From assembly GCA_947259175.1 (NCBI GenBank), contig CAMYKW010000024.1, positions 1 to 37,893 of the forward strand: a stretch of 37,893 nucleotides of DNA, given 5' to 3'. A program made the translations under genes and the position numbers. Source of the DNA: an uncultured Gammaproteobacteria bacterium. GTDB taxonomy: Bacteria > Pseudomonadota > Gammaproteobacteria > Arenicellales > JAANXG01. Each line of letters begins with the position of its first letter. The stretch's first letter is position 1. The notes under the pieces are model-generated. The model made no database searches, was not told the DNA's origin, and saw only the letters and a list, made by a program, of their open reading frames with translations. Shown piece by piece: positions 6,558-15,033 of the stretch.

Positions 6558-7178
6558 TCACGCCCCAGCAGCCAGCGCCGCGGCCGCATCGATAAACGCA
6601 GCCCGCAACTGCGCGTAATCGGAGGTTACCGGAAACTGCGGAAATTGCTCCGCCACATGGTCCGGGGGACAAAATAAAATTCCGCGATCCGCCTCTTTCA
6701 GCATGGATGTATCGTTGTACGAATCGCCGGCGGCGATGATCTTGAACTCCAACTGACGCAATGCCTTGACCGCCTGGCGCTTTTGGTCATCCTGACGCAG
6801 GCGGTATCCCTCGATCCGCCCATGGTCATCAATCAGCAGATAGTTGCAAAACAGGGTCGGCCACTGTAATTGCCGCATCAAGGGCGTCGCGAACTGGTAA
6901 AACGTATCAGACAAAATAAACACTTGACTGCGTTCACGCAGCCAGTTCAAAAATTCAACGGCCCCGGGCAGCGGCGTCATGCCACCGATTATTTCCTGAA
7001 TTTCGGCAAGCCCCAATCCGTTTTCGTTGATGATCGATATACGATGCCGCATCAACTGGTCGTAGTCGGGTATGTCGCGAGTCGTCACCCGCAGCGCATC
7101 GATGCCTGTGCGTTCGGCAACGCAAAGCCATACTTCGGGGACCAATACCCCCTCGAGATCTAAACATGACAGGTACAC
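6558..7178 (-). CDS. thrH: ThrH: phosphoserine phosphatase / homoserine phosphotransferase
   Basis: The 206-residue protein is of the HAD superfamily and closely resembles Pseudomonas ThrH. Motif I is LDLEGVLVPE (D7, with E9 where most HAD phosphatases have Asp), followed by TTRDIPDYDQLM, motif II LSDTFYQF and motif III/IV GDSYNDTSML. ThrH dephosphorylates phosphoserine and can transfer the phosphate to homoserine, so it links serine and threonine synthesis. The only good start is a GTG at 7178, with no clear Shine-Dalgarno sequence. It stands alone on the minus strand between two plus-strand blocks. Confidence 0.92.
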   Translation of the reverse strand: MYLSCLDLEGVLVPEVWLCVAERTGIDALRVTTRDIPDYDQLMRHRISIINENGLGLAEIQEIIGGMTPLPGAVEFLNWLRERSQVFILSDTFYQFATPLMRQLQWPTLFCNYLLIDDHGRIEGYRLRQDDQKRQAVKALRQLEFKIIAAGDSYNDTSMLKEADRGILFCPPDHVAEQFPQFPVTSDYAQLRAAFIDAAAALAAGA

Positions 7179-7330
7179 GAAGGCGACTTTTTAACAAGTG
7201 CGCTTATAAACCACCCGGGCGCGTCACCCTACTGATTTCCCAGGCGCTTTGCAACCGTTGCATTGGGAGAAAATCTGCGGCCATGGCACAATAACGCAGC
7301 CGTCTCGATTCAAGATCAACAGGAGAATGC

Positions 7331-7819
7331 ATGACTATCAAATCCGAACGCCCTGCGGCGTTGCTCGTGTTGCTAGTGGGTTTGTCGCTGGTCGGATGCG
7401 CGTCACTACAACAAGGGCCCGACGAACGCGAACAATTACAGACAAAGGCCGAGGCCGGCGACCGGCTGGCGCAGTATCAGCTCGCCAAGTCGTACTGCTG
7501 CGGCTTCGGTATGCGCACCAGCACCCGCAAGTCCCTGTATTGGCAATGCCGCGCGGCGATTCAGGGTTACGCCCCGTCACAATACGAAATGGGGAACATC
7601 CTTTCCAACTTCTTTGACGACAACGACCGAACCACGGCCTTTGGCGACACGGATTACGTCAGCGCCTATATGTGGTACACCGTCGCGTCGATCAACGGTC
7701 ATGCTCTGGCACTGGAAGTGCGCGACAAACTTGCGCAAAAAATGTCCCGCGATGATGTGATTCGCGGCAAGAGATGGGCCACGCAGTGGAAAAATATTCA
7801 CTGTGAAAATCTGCGATGA
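7331..7819 (+). CDS. lipoprotein with Sel1-like repeats
   Basis: The 162-residue protein has a lipoprotein signal with lipobox LVGC (C23), so it should be lipid-anchored in the envelope. The mature part has Sel1/TPR-like helical pairs: KAEAGDRLAQYQLAKSYCCG, SLYWQCRAAIQGYAPSQYEMGNI and DYVSAYMWYTVASINGHALA. Such repeats are protein-binding scaffolds. A cysteine pair (CC at the end of the first repeat) is unusual. AGGAG lies 6 bases before the ATG. Its stop overlaps the next gene's start (ATGA), so the two are translated together. Specific role unknown. Confidence 0.85.
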   Translation: MTIKSERPAALLVLLVGLSLVGCASLQQGPDEREQLQTKAEAGDRLAQYQLAKSYCCGFGMRTSTRKSLYWQCRAAIQGYAPSQYEMGNILSNFFDDNDRTTAFGDTDYVSAYMWYTVASINGHALALEVRDKLAQKMSRDDVIRGKRWATQWKNIHCENLR

Positions 7820-8775
7820 CCATGCGCGGCGTGTTCCTGGACACCGACACGGTTGATCCGGGTGATCTGGATCTGTCCGGGTTGCATGATTTTCCGATCT
7901 CCTGGGAGACATACGGTACAACATCGCCGCAGCAGACGCTGCCGCGGATAGAACAGGCCGACATCGTGATCTCGAACAAGGTCATGCTCGACCGAGATAT
8001 CCTGTTCGCGGCGCCGAATCTTAAGCTGGTGGTCATCGCCGCTACCGGCACCAACAATATTGACCTGCAAGCGGCCGGGGAACGCCGTGTGGTGGTGTGC
8101 AACGTACGCGACTACGGCACTCCTTCCGTGGTGCAGCACGTGTACGCATTGATTCTGGCGCTGACCACCCGTTTACCGCAGTACCAGCGCGCCGTCCGCG
8201 ACGGGCGTTGGCAGAAGCATCCGCACTTCTGCCTGCTGGACTATCCCATCCGCGAACTCGACAGCCGGACGCTGGGCATCATCGGCTACGGCCACTTGGG
8301 ACAGGGCGTCGCCAAGGTCGCCCCGGCGTTCGGATTGCAAGTAATCGTCGCGCAGCGGCCGGGAGGAAGACCCCAACCCGGACGGACACCGTTGCCGGAA
8401 CTTCTGTCCCGGGCCGACATCGTGAGCCTGCATTGTCCGCTGACCGAGCAGACGAACAATCTTATCGGCGCGCCGGAGTTCGAACTGATGAAAAACGACG
8501 CGATCCTCATCAACACCGCGCGCGGCGGGATCGTGGACGAAACGGCGCTGGTCGCCGCGCTGCGCGAGGGCGCGATCGGGGGCGCCGGCGTGGACGTGCT
8601 GACCCGGGAACCGCCGGCGGACGGGAACCCGCTGCTGGCGGCGGACATACCCAATCTAATCGTCACGCCCCACATCGCGTGGGCAAGCCGCGAGTCGCGA
8701 CAGCGGGTCGTGGACATCGTGGTCGACGATATCCGCGCGTATTTGAACGGCGGGGCGCAGAACGTGGTGGCGTAA
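7816..8775 (+). CDS. D-2-hydroxyacid dehydrogenase (glycerate dehydrogenase-like)
   Basis: The 319-residue protein has the two-domain fold of the family. The NAD-binding glycine motif is GIIGYGHLGQG (about residues 155-165). The substrate arginine lies in NTARGGIVDE, the acidic partner in GVDVLTREPP, and the catalytic histidine in TPHIAWASRESR. It most resembles hydroxypyruvate/glycerate dehydrogenases (HprA), which reduce hydroxypyruvate to D-glycerate with NADH in serine and glycolate metabolism. Exact substrate preference cannot be told. It is coupled to the preceding lipoprotein gene by a 4-base overlap, and a second in-frame ATG lies two codons in. Confidence 0.9.
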   Translation: MTMRGVFLDTDTVDPGDLDLSGLHDFPISWETYGTTSPQQTLPRIEQADIVISNKVMLDRDILFAAPNLKLVVIAATGTNNIDLQAAGERRVVVCNVRDYGTPSVVQHVYALILALTTRLPQYQRAVRDGRWQKHPHFCLLDYPIRELDSRTLGIIGYGHLGQGVAKVAPAFGLQVIVAQRPGGRPQPGRTPLPELLSRADIVSLHCPLTEQTNNLIGAPEFELMKNDAILINTARGGIVDETALVAALREGAIGGAGVDVLTREPPADGNPLLAADIPNLIVTPHIAWASRESRQRVVDIVVDDIRAYLNGGAQNVVA

Positions 8776-8814
8776 TCGCCGGACTCGCCGCCGTTCGACC
8801 AATGGAAAACAGCC

Positions 8815-9999
8815 GTGGGCAGCATCAACTTCATCGTGTTACCGCCGCTTTCGCTGTATGTGCATTTGCCGTGGTGCGAAAGCAAATGTCCGTACTGCGA
8901 TTTCAATTCCCACCCGCTGCGTGGGGAGCTGCCGGAGTCCGCGTACCTCGAAGCGTTACTGTCTGATCTGGAATTTCAACTGCCCGGGGTGTGGGGTCGG
9001 CGTCTGACATCTGTTTATATCGGCGGGGGCACCCCGAGCCTGTTCAGCGTACAGGGCGTGGGGGACCTGCTCGGTGGAATACGCGCGAGGCTGCCCTGCG
9101 CACCGGACCTGGAGATCAGCCTGGAGGCCAATCCCGGCAGCAGCGACGCGGCAAAGTTCACCGGGTTTCGCGAGGCCGGCGTCAACCGCCTGTCAATCGG
9201 CGTCCAGAGTTTCGATACCGCGCTGTTGCAACGCCTGGGCAGGATTCATGACCGCAACCAGGCCCTCGCGGCGGTGCGCGCAGCGCGCGCGGCGGGCTTC
9301 GACAACATCAACCTGGATTTGATGTTCGGTCTCCCCGGACAAAGCGTAGCGCAGGCGGTTTGCGATATCGACACCGCGATCGAACAGCAGCCGGCGCATA
9401 TCTCGTGTTACCAGCTCACCCTGGAGCCGAATACCTGGTTTCACCGTAATCCGCCGCTATGCCCGAACGAAGATGCGATATGGGAGATGCAGCTCGCCGT
9501 ACAATCACGGCTCGCCGCCGCCGGCTATCACCAGTATGAAGTCTCGGCATACGCAAAGAATGGTTTCCGCTGCAGACACAATCTTAATTATTGGCAATTC
9601 GGCGACTATCTCGGTATCGGCGCCGGCGCCCATTCCAAGATCTCCTTCGCCGACCGGGTGGTGCGCAGCATCCGGACCCGGCATCCACAAGGTTACTTGA
9701 CTCCCACCCAGGCGAACCCGAGTGTCGCCAGGTCGTACGAATTGACCGCAGCGGACATCGGGTTCGAGTTCCTGATGAACGCCCTGCGTCTGACGCAGGG
9801 ATTTTCGCCGCGGTTATTCCAGCAACACACCGGTCAAGCCTTGTCGGTGATTTCACCGGCCTTGGGTGAACTGCAGCGCGACGGACTGTTGCTTGTCGAC
9901 GCGCAATGCATAAAGGCCACGGACACGGGCTATCGCCATCTCGATGGGATGCTGCAGCGTTTGTTGCCGGAGTCCACCGACGTTGCATCGCGACGATAG
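8815..9999 (+). CDS. hemW: radical SAM haem chaperone HemW
   Basis: The 394-residue protein carries the radical-SAM cluster motif C21-x3-C25-x2-C28 in WCESKCPYCDFNSH. It also has IGGGTPSL, EANPGS, RLSIGVQSF and the HemW-type C-terminal domain. HemW resembles the oxygen-independent coproporphyrinogen oxidase HemN but is a haem-binding chaperone for respiratory proteins in the bacteria studied. The start is the GTG at 8815; no in-frame ATG precedes the cluster motif. It is followed after two bases by trmL, so both are likely co-transcribed. Confidence 0.92.
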   Translation: MGSINFIVLPPLSLYVHLPWCESKCPYCDFNSHPLRGELPESAYLEALLSDLEFQLPGVWGRRLTSVYIGGGTPSLFSVQGVGDLLGGIRARLPCAPDLEISLEANPGSSDAAKFTGFREAGVNRLSIGVQSFDTALLQRLGRIHDRNQALAAVRAARAAGFDNINLDLMFGLPGQSVAQAVCDIDTAIEQQPAHISCYQLTLEPNTWFHRNPPLCPNEDAIWEMQLAVQSRLAAAGYHQYEVSAYAKNGFRCRHNLNYWQFGDYLGIGAGAHSKISFADRVVRSIRTRHPQGYLTPTQANPSVARSYELTAADIGFEFLMNALRLTQGFSPRLFQQHTGQALSVISPALGELQRDGLLLVDAQCIKATDTGYRHLDGMLQRLLPESTDVASRR

Positions 10000-10001
10000 C
10001 C

Positions 10002-10469
10002 ATGTTCCACGTGGTCCTGTATCAACCCGAGATCCCTCCCAACACAGGGAATATCATCCGGCTGTGCGCCAACACCGGATGTCGTCTGCACCTGATCGAG
10101 CCGCTGGGATTTTCACCCGATGACGCCAAGCTCAAGCGTGCGGGTCTGGATTACGGAGATTGGCAATCGGTCAGCAGGCATCCATCGGTGGCCGAGTTTC
10201 TGCATAACGTCGCATACCAGCGGCTGTTTACGGTTTCCACGCATAATCCCACCCGCTACACCACGCCTCCCTACCGGACCGATGACGCGTTTTTGTTTGG
10301 CCCCGAAACCCGCGGGCTGCCCGCGGCGCTGCGCGACTCGGTGTCCGCAGCGCAACGCATCACCCTGCCGATGCGGCCCAACAATCGCTCGCTGAACCTG
10401 TCGAACGCAGTCAGCATCGTCGTGTTCGAGGCTTGGCGGCAGCTTGGATTCTACCGAGCCGCGCAATAG
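10002..10469 (+). CDS. trmL: tRNA (cytidine/uridine-2'-O)-methyltransferase TrmL
   Basis: The 155-residue SPOUT-class methyltransferase has all three family motifs: NTGNIIRLCANTG near residues 14-26, FGPETRGLP in the middle, and the knotted C-terminal LPMRPNNRSLNLSNAVSIV. TrmL methylates the 2'-O of the wobble base 34 in tRNA-Leu isoacceptors, using SAM. ATG at 10002 is chosen because the family starts MFHVVLYQPEIPPNTGN; a longer reading frame into hemW is not needed. It converges on dsrL. Confidence 0.93.
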   Translation: MFHVVLYQPEIPPNTGNIIRLCANTGCRLHLIEPLGFSPDDAKLKRAGLDYGDWQSVSRHPSVAEFLHNVAYQRLFTVSTHNPTRYTTPPYRTDDAFLFGPETRGLPAALRDSVSAAQRITLPMRPNNRSLNLSNAVSIVVFEAWRQLGFYRAAQ

Positions 10470-10470
10470 C

Positions 10471-10502
10471 GGTTGCCTGCGGCCCGGCCCCGGCAGGCAA
10501 CC
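10471..10502. terminator. hairpin between convergent trmL and dsrL
   Basis: GGTTGCCTGC (10471-10480) and GCAGGCAACC (10493-10502) form a perfect 10-bp stem with a 12-base loop, one base after the trmL stop. As an inverted repeat it can end both the trmL and the dsr transcripts. No T-run follows on either strand. Confidence 0.55.
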
Positions 10503-10540
10503 ACCCCCCGGGCCGGACGTCAGACCCGCTTGCTTCGGTC

Positions 10541-12418
10541 CTAAACTCCCATGCCCATCTGTATGTATCCGGTGGGGCATGCGTCATGACAGATGTGGCA
10601 TCCGGTGCACCGCGTGTAGTCGGTGAACATCACCTGGCCCTTGGGGCGTTTCTTGCTGCGGAAAATCGCCTCCTGGGGACAATACACCCGGCACTGGTCG
10701 CACACGTTGCACTGGCCACAGCTCATGCAACGCGCCGCTTCCGCCAGCGCCTGATCAGAGGACAACGCCGCCCTGATCTCCTTGAAGCCGGTGACCGCCT
10801 CATCGATCTCGATCTCCTTCTCCTCGTTGCGCGGGGCGGGCTCATAATATTCAAGCCGCAGCTCGGTGTGTTTGACCACCGTGCCCATATGGGGTTTTTT
10901 GTACTCCTTGCCTTGCAGATAGGCATCAATCGCGCGCGCGGCTATGCGGCCTTCGCCCACCGCCTTGGAGGAAATTCCCAGACCCAGGACATCGCCGCCG
11001 GCGTAGACACCGGGCTGCGGCGTGGCCTGAATGCTGTTGGCTTCCACCCAGCCCCACTTGTTGGCCAGTTCCGCCATCCCGCCATGCAATTCCGGGCGCT
11101 GCCCGATACCCACCATCACGGTATCGACCGGCAGGGTGTACTCCGAACCCTCGATGGGGACCGGCCTCCGGCGCCCCGACTCGTCGGGTTCACCCAACTC
11201 CATGCGAATACACTCGACGGCGGTTGCGCGTCCTCCCTCGGTAATAAAGCGCACCGGGGCGGACAGATACTCGATGCGTATGCCCTCGGTCTCAGCGGCG
11301 TCAACATCCTCGGAGATCGCCGGCATCTCTTCCCGGGTGCGGCGATAGACGACGACCACCTCGGAGTATTTAGACACCCGCTTGGTCACCCGCGCGGCGT
11401 CCACCATAGTCTTGTCGGAAATCGTATCCTGCACCGCCACTTCCGCCTTAACCGCTTTGTCCAGCTCTTCCTCGTCGACTGCTTGCGCATCCGCGAGGTC
11501 TTCCTCCTCGCGCTTCAAAGTCTGCAGACGCAACGACACCCGCGCGGCGTCGACCGCGCTGTCGCCGCCGCCGATCACAACAACCCGGTTGCCGATCTCC
11601 ACCTCGGCCCCGGTATTGACCCGGTTGAGGAAACTCGCCGCGGTGAATATATTGGCGGACTGCTCGCCGGGCACGCCCATGTCGGCGCCCTTGTGGGCGC
11701 CGCCTGCGATATACACGGCATCGTAGTCTCTGCGCACGTCTTCGAAAGGGATGTCCTCGCCAACCTTGACGTTGCACTTCAGCGTCACACCCAGGTCCAG
11801 GATCTTCTGGATTTCGCCGTCGAGTACATCCTTGGGCAAACGGTAGGGAGGAATACCGTAGCGCAACATGCCCCCCGGGTTTTCGAACGCCTCGAACATC
11901 GTGACCTGATAGCCGCGGCGGACCATTTGATAGGCGGCGGACAGGCCGGAAGGGCCGCTGCCGACGACCGCCACCTTTTGCGTTTTCACTTCATCAGTAA
12001 GCGGCTTCAGCTTGAGATCGTGCTTCAGGCCGTAGTCACCAATGAAGCGCTCCATGTTGTTGATGGCGACCGCGCCATCATCCTTGAACTTACGATTGCA
12101 TTCCGATTCGCACGGGTGAGGGCAGATCCTGCCGTGCACCGCGGGCAGGGGATTCTTGTCGGTCAGGATCTCCCAGGCCTCGGTTAACGCCTGATCGATC
12201 GTTTTTCCGAAAAAATCCGCCTGCTCGATCACCGTAAGATACGCGCGGATGTTCTCACTCGCCGGGCATTTATTGCGGCACGGCGGGAGACGCTGGGTAT
12301 ATACCGGACACTTCCAGCTACGGCCGTTGCGCACTGTGATTTCATCGGCGTCAAAAGGTGCGAGCATGCCCTCGACCTGCTCACGCGTGAAACCATCACG
12401 AAAAATAGTGGTTTCCAT
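10541..12418 (-). CDS. dsrL: DsrL: NAD(P)H oxidoreductase partner of reverse DsrAB
   Basis: The 625-residue iron-sulfur flavoprotein is of the GltD type. N-terminal cluster cysteines are C37, C47, C51, C99, C103 and C107. The FAD motif is GSGPSGLSAA (153-162) and the NAD(P)-binding motif GGGDSAVDAA (283-292). A C-terminal two-cluster ferredoxin domain follows (C570/573/576/580 and C604/607/610/614). In Allochromatium DsrL takes electrons from DsrAB during sulfur oxidation and reduces NAD(P)+. A highly charged insertion of about 55 residues (299-353) splits the NAD(P)-binding domain from the usual VVYRRTREEMPA strand. The gene starts 35 bases after dsrB with AGAGGT upstream. A plain GltD-like paralogue is the alternative, but the ferredoxin tail and dsrAB linkage argue for DsrL. 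Confidence 0.9.
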   Translation of the reverse strand: METTIFRDGFTREQVEGMLAPFDADEITVRNGRSWKCPVYTQRLPPCRNKCPASENIRAYLTVIEQADFFGKTIDQALTEAWEILTDKNPLPAVHGRICPHPCESECNRKFKDDGAVAINNMERFIGDYGLKHDLKLKPLTDEVKTQKVAVVGSGPSGLSAAYQMVRRGYQVTMFEAFENPGGMLRYGIPPYRLPKDVLDGEIQKILDLGVTLKCNVKVGEDIPFEDVRRDYDAVYIAGGAHKGADMGVPGEQSANIFTAASFLNRVNTGAEVEIGNRVVVIGGGDSAVDAARVSLRLQTLKREEEDLADAQAVDEEELDKAVKAEVAVQDTISDKTMVDAARVTKRVSKYSEVVVVYRRTREEMPAISEDVDAAETEGIRIEYLSAPVRFITEGGRATAVECIRMELGEPDESGRRRPVPIEGSEYTLPVDTVMVGIGQRPELHGGMAELANKWGWVEANSIQATPQPGVYAGGDVLGLGISSKAVGEGRIAARAIDAYLQGKEYKKPHMGTVVKHTELRLEYYEPAPRNEEKEIEIDEAVTGFKEIRAALSSDQALAEAARCMSCGQCNVCDQCRVYCPQEAIFRSKKRPKGQVMFTDYTRCTGCHICHDACPTGYIQMGMGV

Positions 12419-12453
12419 TTACCTGATACCTCTTGGTTTTATTATGTTGACAG

Positions 12454-13527
12454 TTAGATCCTGACGTGCGTGGAACGGTTGTAGGTCCACATCGCGTTGG
12501 GGCCGTCTTCAATGTGATACTTGGTAAACGTAAAACCGGTCTTCTCGAAAAACCGTTGCCAGCCGATGCGCTCGATCCACTCGCCGACGCGCTCCCAGTC
12601 CTGGGCGCCCTCGCGATAGGCGTTGAGGATAGTGCGCACCGCCTCGGAGACCTCTGGCCAGCGCGGCGGATTGTTGGGCAAACCCCACACCGCGAGTTTC
12701 ATCAGTGACGGTCCGCCACGGGTATTGGCGCCCTTGCCGCCCACCCAGATGGACAGCGTGTCGGTATCCGCATCGCGGATCTCCATACTGGGACACTGGC
12801 CGTGACAGGCCCCGCAGTACATGCACTTCTCATCCACCACCTCGACGGTCGGGTTGCCGTTCACCACCGAGGGCCGGATCGCCGCCGCCGGACAGATGGC
12901 CACCACCTTGGGCAACTCACAAATCTGCATATTGTTATGATTAATGCGCGGCGCGTGATGGTGCTGCACGATAATCGCGATGTCCGAATGCCGCCCGCAG
13001 TTGATCTGGCAGCAAGAGGTGGAGATCTTCACGCGATTGGGAAAGTTCTCGTTCTCGAACTCCTCGATGAGATCATCCATCAACGCCTTGACTGCGCCGG
13101 CGGCGTCGGTCGCGGGGAGGTTGCAGTGCAGCCAACCCTGGGTATGCGCGATGTTGGAGATCGACGCGCCGGTGCCGCCGATGGGAAATCCCAGTTCGGT
13201 CTTGATCGCCTCGATCAAAGGTTCAATGTCCTCTTCCTTGGTCAAGCTGAATTCCACGTTGGTACGCATGCTGAAACGCAGGAACCCGTCACAATAACGG
13301 TCGGCGATATCGCAGATCTTGCGGACGGTGGTCGGGCTCATGGTGCGCGGCGAGCCGGCGCGCACGGTATAGAGCTTGTCCCCGTTTTCCGCCGTGTACA
13401 CCAGTACCCCCGGCCGGATGCGCTCATGCTCCACCCATTTACCGTAGTTCTTTACCATTGCAGGATGCAGGCACTTGATGTAATCGGGCGCCCCTTGGTC
13501 CCGCGGTGCTAATTTAGTAGCGCTCAT
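12454..13527 (-). CDS. dsrB: dissimilatory sulfite reductase beta subunit (oxidative type)
   Basis: The 357-residue protein shows the sirohaem-[4Fe-4S] ligand region (GWLHC135; SCCQINCGRH with C172/C173 and C177) and an inserted ferredoxin cluster (C235-x2-C238-x2-C241-x3-C245, KCMYCGACHGQC). The typical end is TYNRSTHVRI. With DsrA it forms an alpha2beta2 cytoplasmic enzyme that here should run in reverse, converting DsrC-bound sulfane sulfur to sulfite. GAGGGG lies 9 bases before the ATG. It follows dsrA by 60 bases and precedes dsrL by 35, so all three are one operon. Confidence 0.96.
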   Translation of the reverse strand: MSATKLAPRDQGAPDYIKCLHPAMVKNYGKWVEHERIRPGVLVYTAENGDKLYTVRAGSPRTMSPTTVRKICDIADRYCDGFLRFSMRTNVEFSLTKEEDIEPLIEAIKTELGFPIGGTGASISNIAHTQGWLHCNLPATDAAGAVKALMDDLIEEFENENFPNRVKISTSCCQINCGRHSDIAIIVQHHHAPRINHNNMQICELPKVVAICPAAAIRPSVVNGNPTVEVVDEKCMYCGACHGQCPSMEIRDADTDTLSIWVGGKGANTRGGPSLMKLAVWGLPNNPPRWPEVSEAVRTILNAYREGAQDWERVGEWIERIGWQRFFEKTGFTFTKYHIEDGPNAMWTYNRSTHVRI

Positions 13528-13587
13528 GAATTCTGTCCCCTCAAGCTTCTTGTATATGTGTGCGTGAAAGTTTCATTGGACACGGGC

Positions 13588-14880
13588 TCACCCGGCCGCT
13601 TCGCTGGATTCCGGCTCCCGGTTCCAGACCTTGGGCTGCTGTTCGCTTTCGCCCTCGAAACGGCCCGGCGCCAGCTCCTCGAAGTTGATGTACGGGCTGG
13701 TGCGCGTGGACTGCACCATCCGCGGATCCGGCTCCAGACCACAACCCTCCAGGAAGGTGCCGAGCCCGACGCGGGCGATAAACTCGCCGATGCGTTCATG
13801 GTCCATGCCGTTGTCATTCCAGAATTCCCACACACGGTCGATCAAATCGGTGAGATTCTCGAAGTCCTCTTCGGTCTCCAGCTTTAAAAACGGCACGATA
13901 ACCGAACTCATGGTATCGCCGATTTTCAAGGTGCGTTTGGCGCCCAGGCAAATCGTCACTCCCCGGTCCTTGCCGGGCAACAGCGCCTTGTGCATTACAT
14001 TGATGCAGTGCATGCAGCGCACACAGTTCTCATCATCGACCACCAGTTCCTTACCCTTAAGAGACAGGCAACGCGTTGGACAGCGGGTAATAACGTTATC
14101 GATCACATGTTCAACGCCTTTTTCATCGATATACTCGGCGACCTTTTGCTGGTCGATCTGCATCGGCCCGCGCCAGGTGCCGATGATCGGCATGTCGGAA
14201 CCGATCATGGCGTTGGCGCAGTCATTGGCGCACCCGGAGATCTTGATCTTGAACTTGTACATGAACTCCGGCCGGTGGAGAAAATCTATGTAGTGGTTGG
14301 TGAGACCGCGGGTGGTCTTCATGGTGTCGAAGCAAGCCATTTCACAGCGCGCCTGACCCACGCAGCACTGCAGACTGCGCAGAGCCGCCCCGGACCCCCC
14401 CAGGTCCCAACCGTTGGCCATCAGCTCCTCTGCCGCCTCGAACGTGGACTCGTTGTCGAATCCCAGGGCCAAAGCGTCACCGGTCAAGCCATGGAGCTGA
14501 AGGATGCCCGCGCCGTGGCGCTCACAGATATCGGCCAGATTACGCAGCCGTTCGGTCGAATACACGAACCCGGGAGGCGGAATGACGCGAATGGTGTGGA
14601 ATTCGGCGAGGTCCGGGTATTTGTCCGCTTTGTCCGACAGCCGCGCAATGACCCCGCCGCCGTAACCGGAAACGTTCAACACGGTGCCCGTCCAGTAGTT
14701 CCATCGATTCTCGTAGGACTCCTCGAGTTGATTCAACAACTGGGCGACCTGGGGTTTGGTTTCTGACCACTGTTTCAGGTCGGAGACAAAACTGGGCCAC
14801 GGTCCATCCTCCAACTCATCCAGCAACGGAGTATTCAACCCCGGATTATTCGTTCCTTTCTCGTCTTGTTTGTTCGCCAT
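13588..14880 (-). CDS. dsrA: dissimilatory sulfite reductase alpha subunit (oxidative type)
   Basis: The 430-residue protein has the sirohaem-cluster cysteines C173-x5-C179 (CVGQARC) and C217-x3-C221 (GCANDC), a ferredoxin domain (C267, C271, C286, C289, C292) and the DsrA fold throughout. The start at 14880 is fixed by a perfect AGGAGG seven bases upstream; an in-frame extension to 14964 looks non-conserved. It oxidises sulfur at the sirohaem together with DsrB. The oxidative direction is inferred from linkage to dsrL and from the gammaproteobacterial background, not from diagnostic residues. The DsrA C-terminus carries an extra acidic tail after residue 405. Confidence 0.96.
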   Translation of the reverse strand: MANKQDEKGTNNPGLNTPLLDELEDGPWPSFVSDLKQWSETKPQVAQLLNQLEESYENRWNYWTGTVLNVSGYGGGVIARLSDKADKYPDLAEFHTIRVIPPPGFVYSTERLRNLADICERHGAGILQLHGLTGDALALGFDNESTFEAAEELMANGWDLGGSGAALRSLQCCVGQARCEMACFDTMKTTRGLTNHYIDFLHRPEFMYKFKIKISGCANDCANAMIGSDMPIIGTWRGPMQIDQQKVAEYIDEKGVEHVIDNVITRCPTRCLSLKGKELVVDDENCVRCMHCINVMHKALLPGKDRGVTICLGAKRTLKIGDTMSSVIVPFLKLETEEDFENLTDLIDRVWEFWNDNGMDHERIGEFIARVGLGTFLEGCGLEPDPRMVQSTRTSPYINFEELAPGRFEGESEQQPKVWNREPESSEAAG

Positions 14881-15033
14881 TAACAGCCTCCTACTCAAGC
14901 TGAGCTTATCTATACCCTGAGTGCCGACGCCGGCGTGCGCACGAGGCGCAACCGGGACGGGCATACGTTATCGAAATAGTCATATTGCATTGCAACCGGC
15001 AGGTACCACCGGCACCGCCAAACCCTGGACACA

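Noticed and set aside
10433-12187. 584-codon open frame on the plus strand, opposite dsrL
   Set aside because: It is a shadow of dsrL in GC-rich DNA. The translation is rich in Arg/His/Leu with no domain, while the minus strand encodes a full conserved protein.
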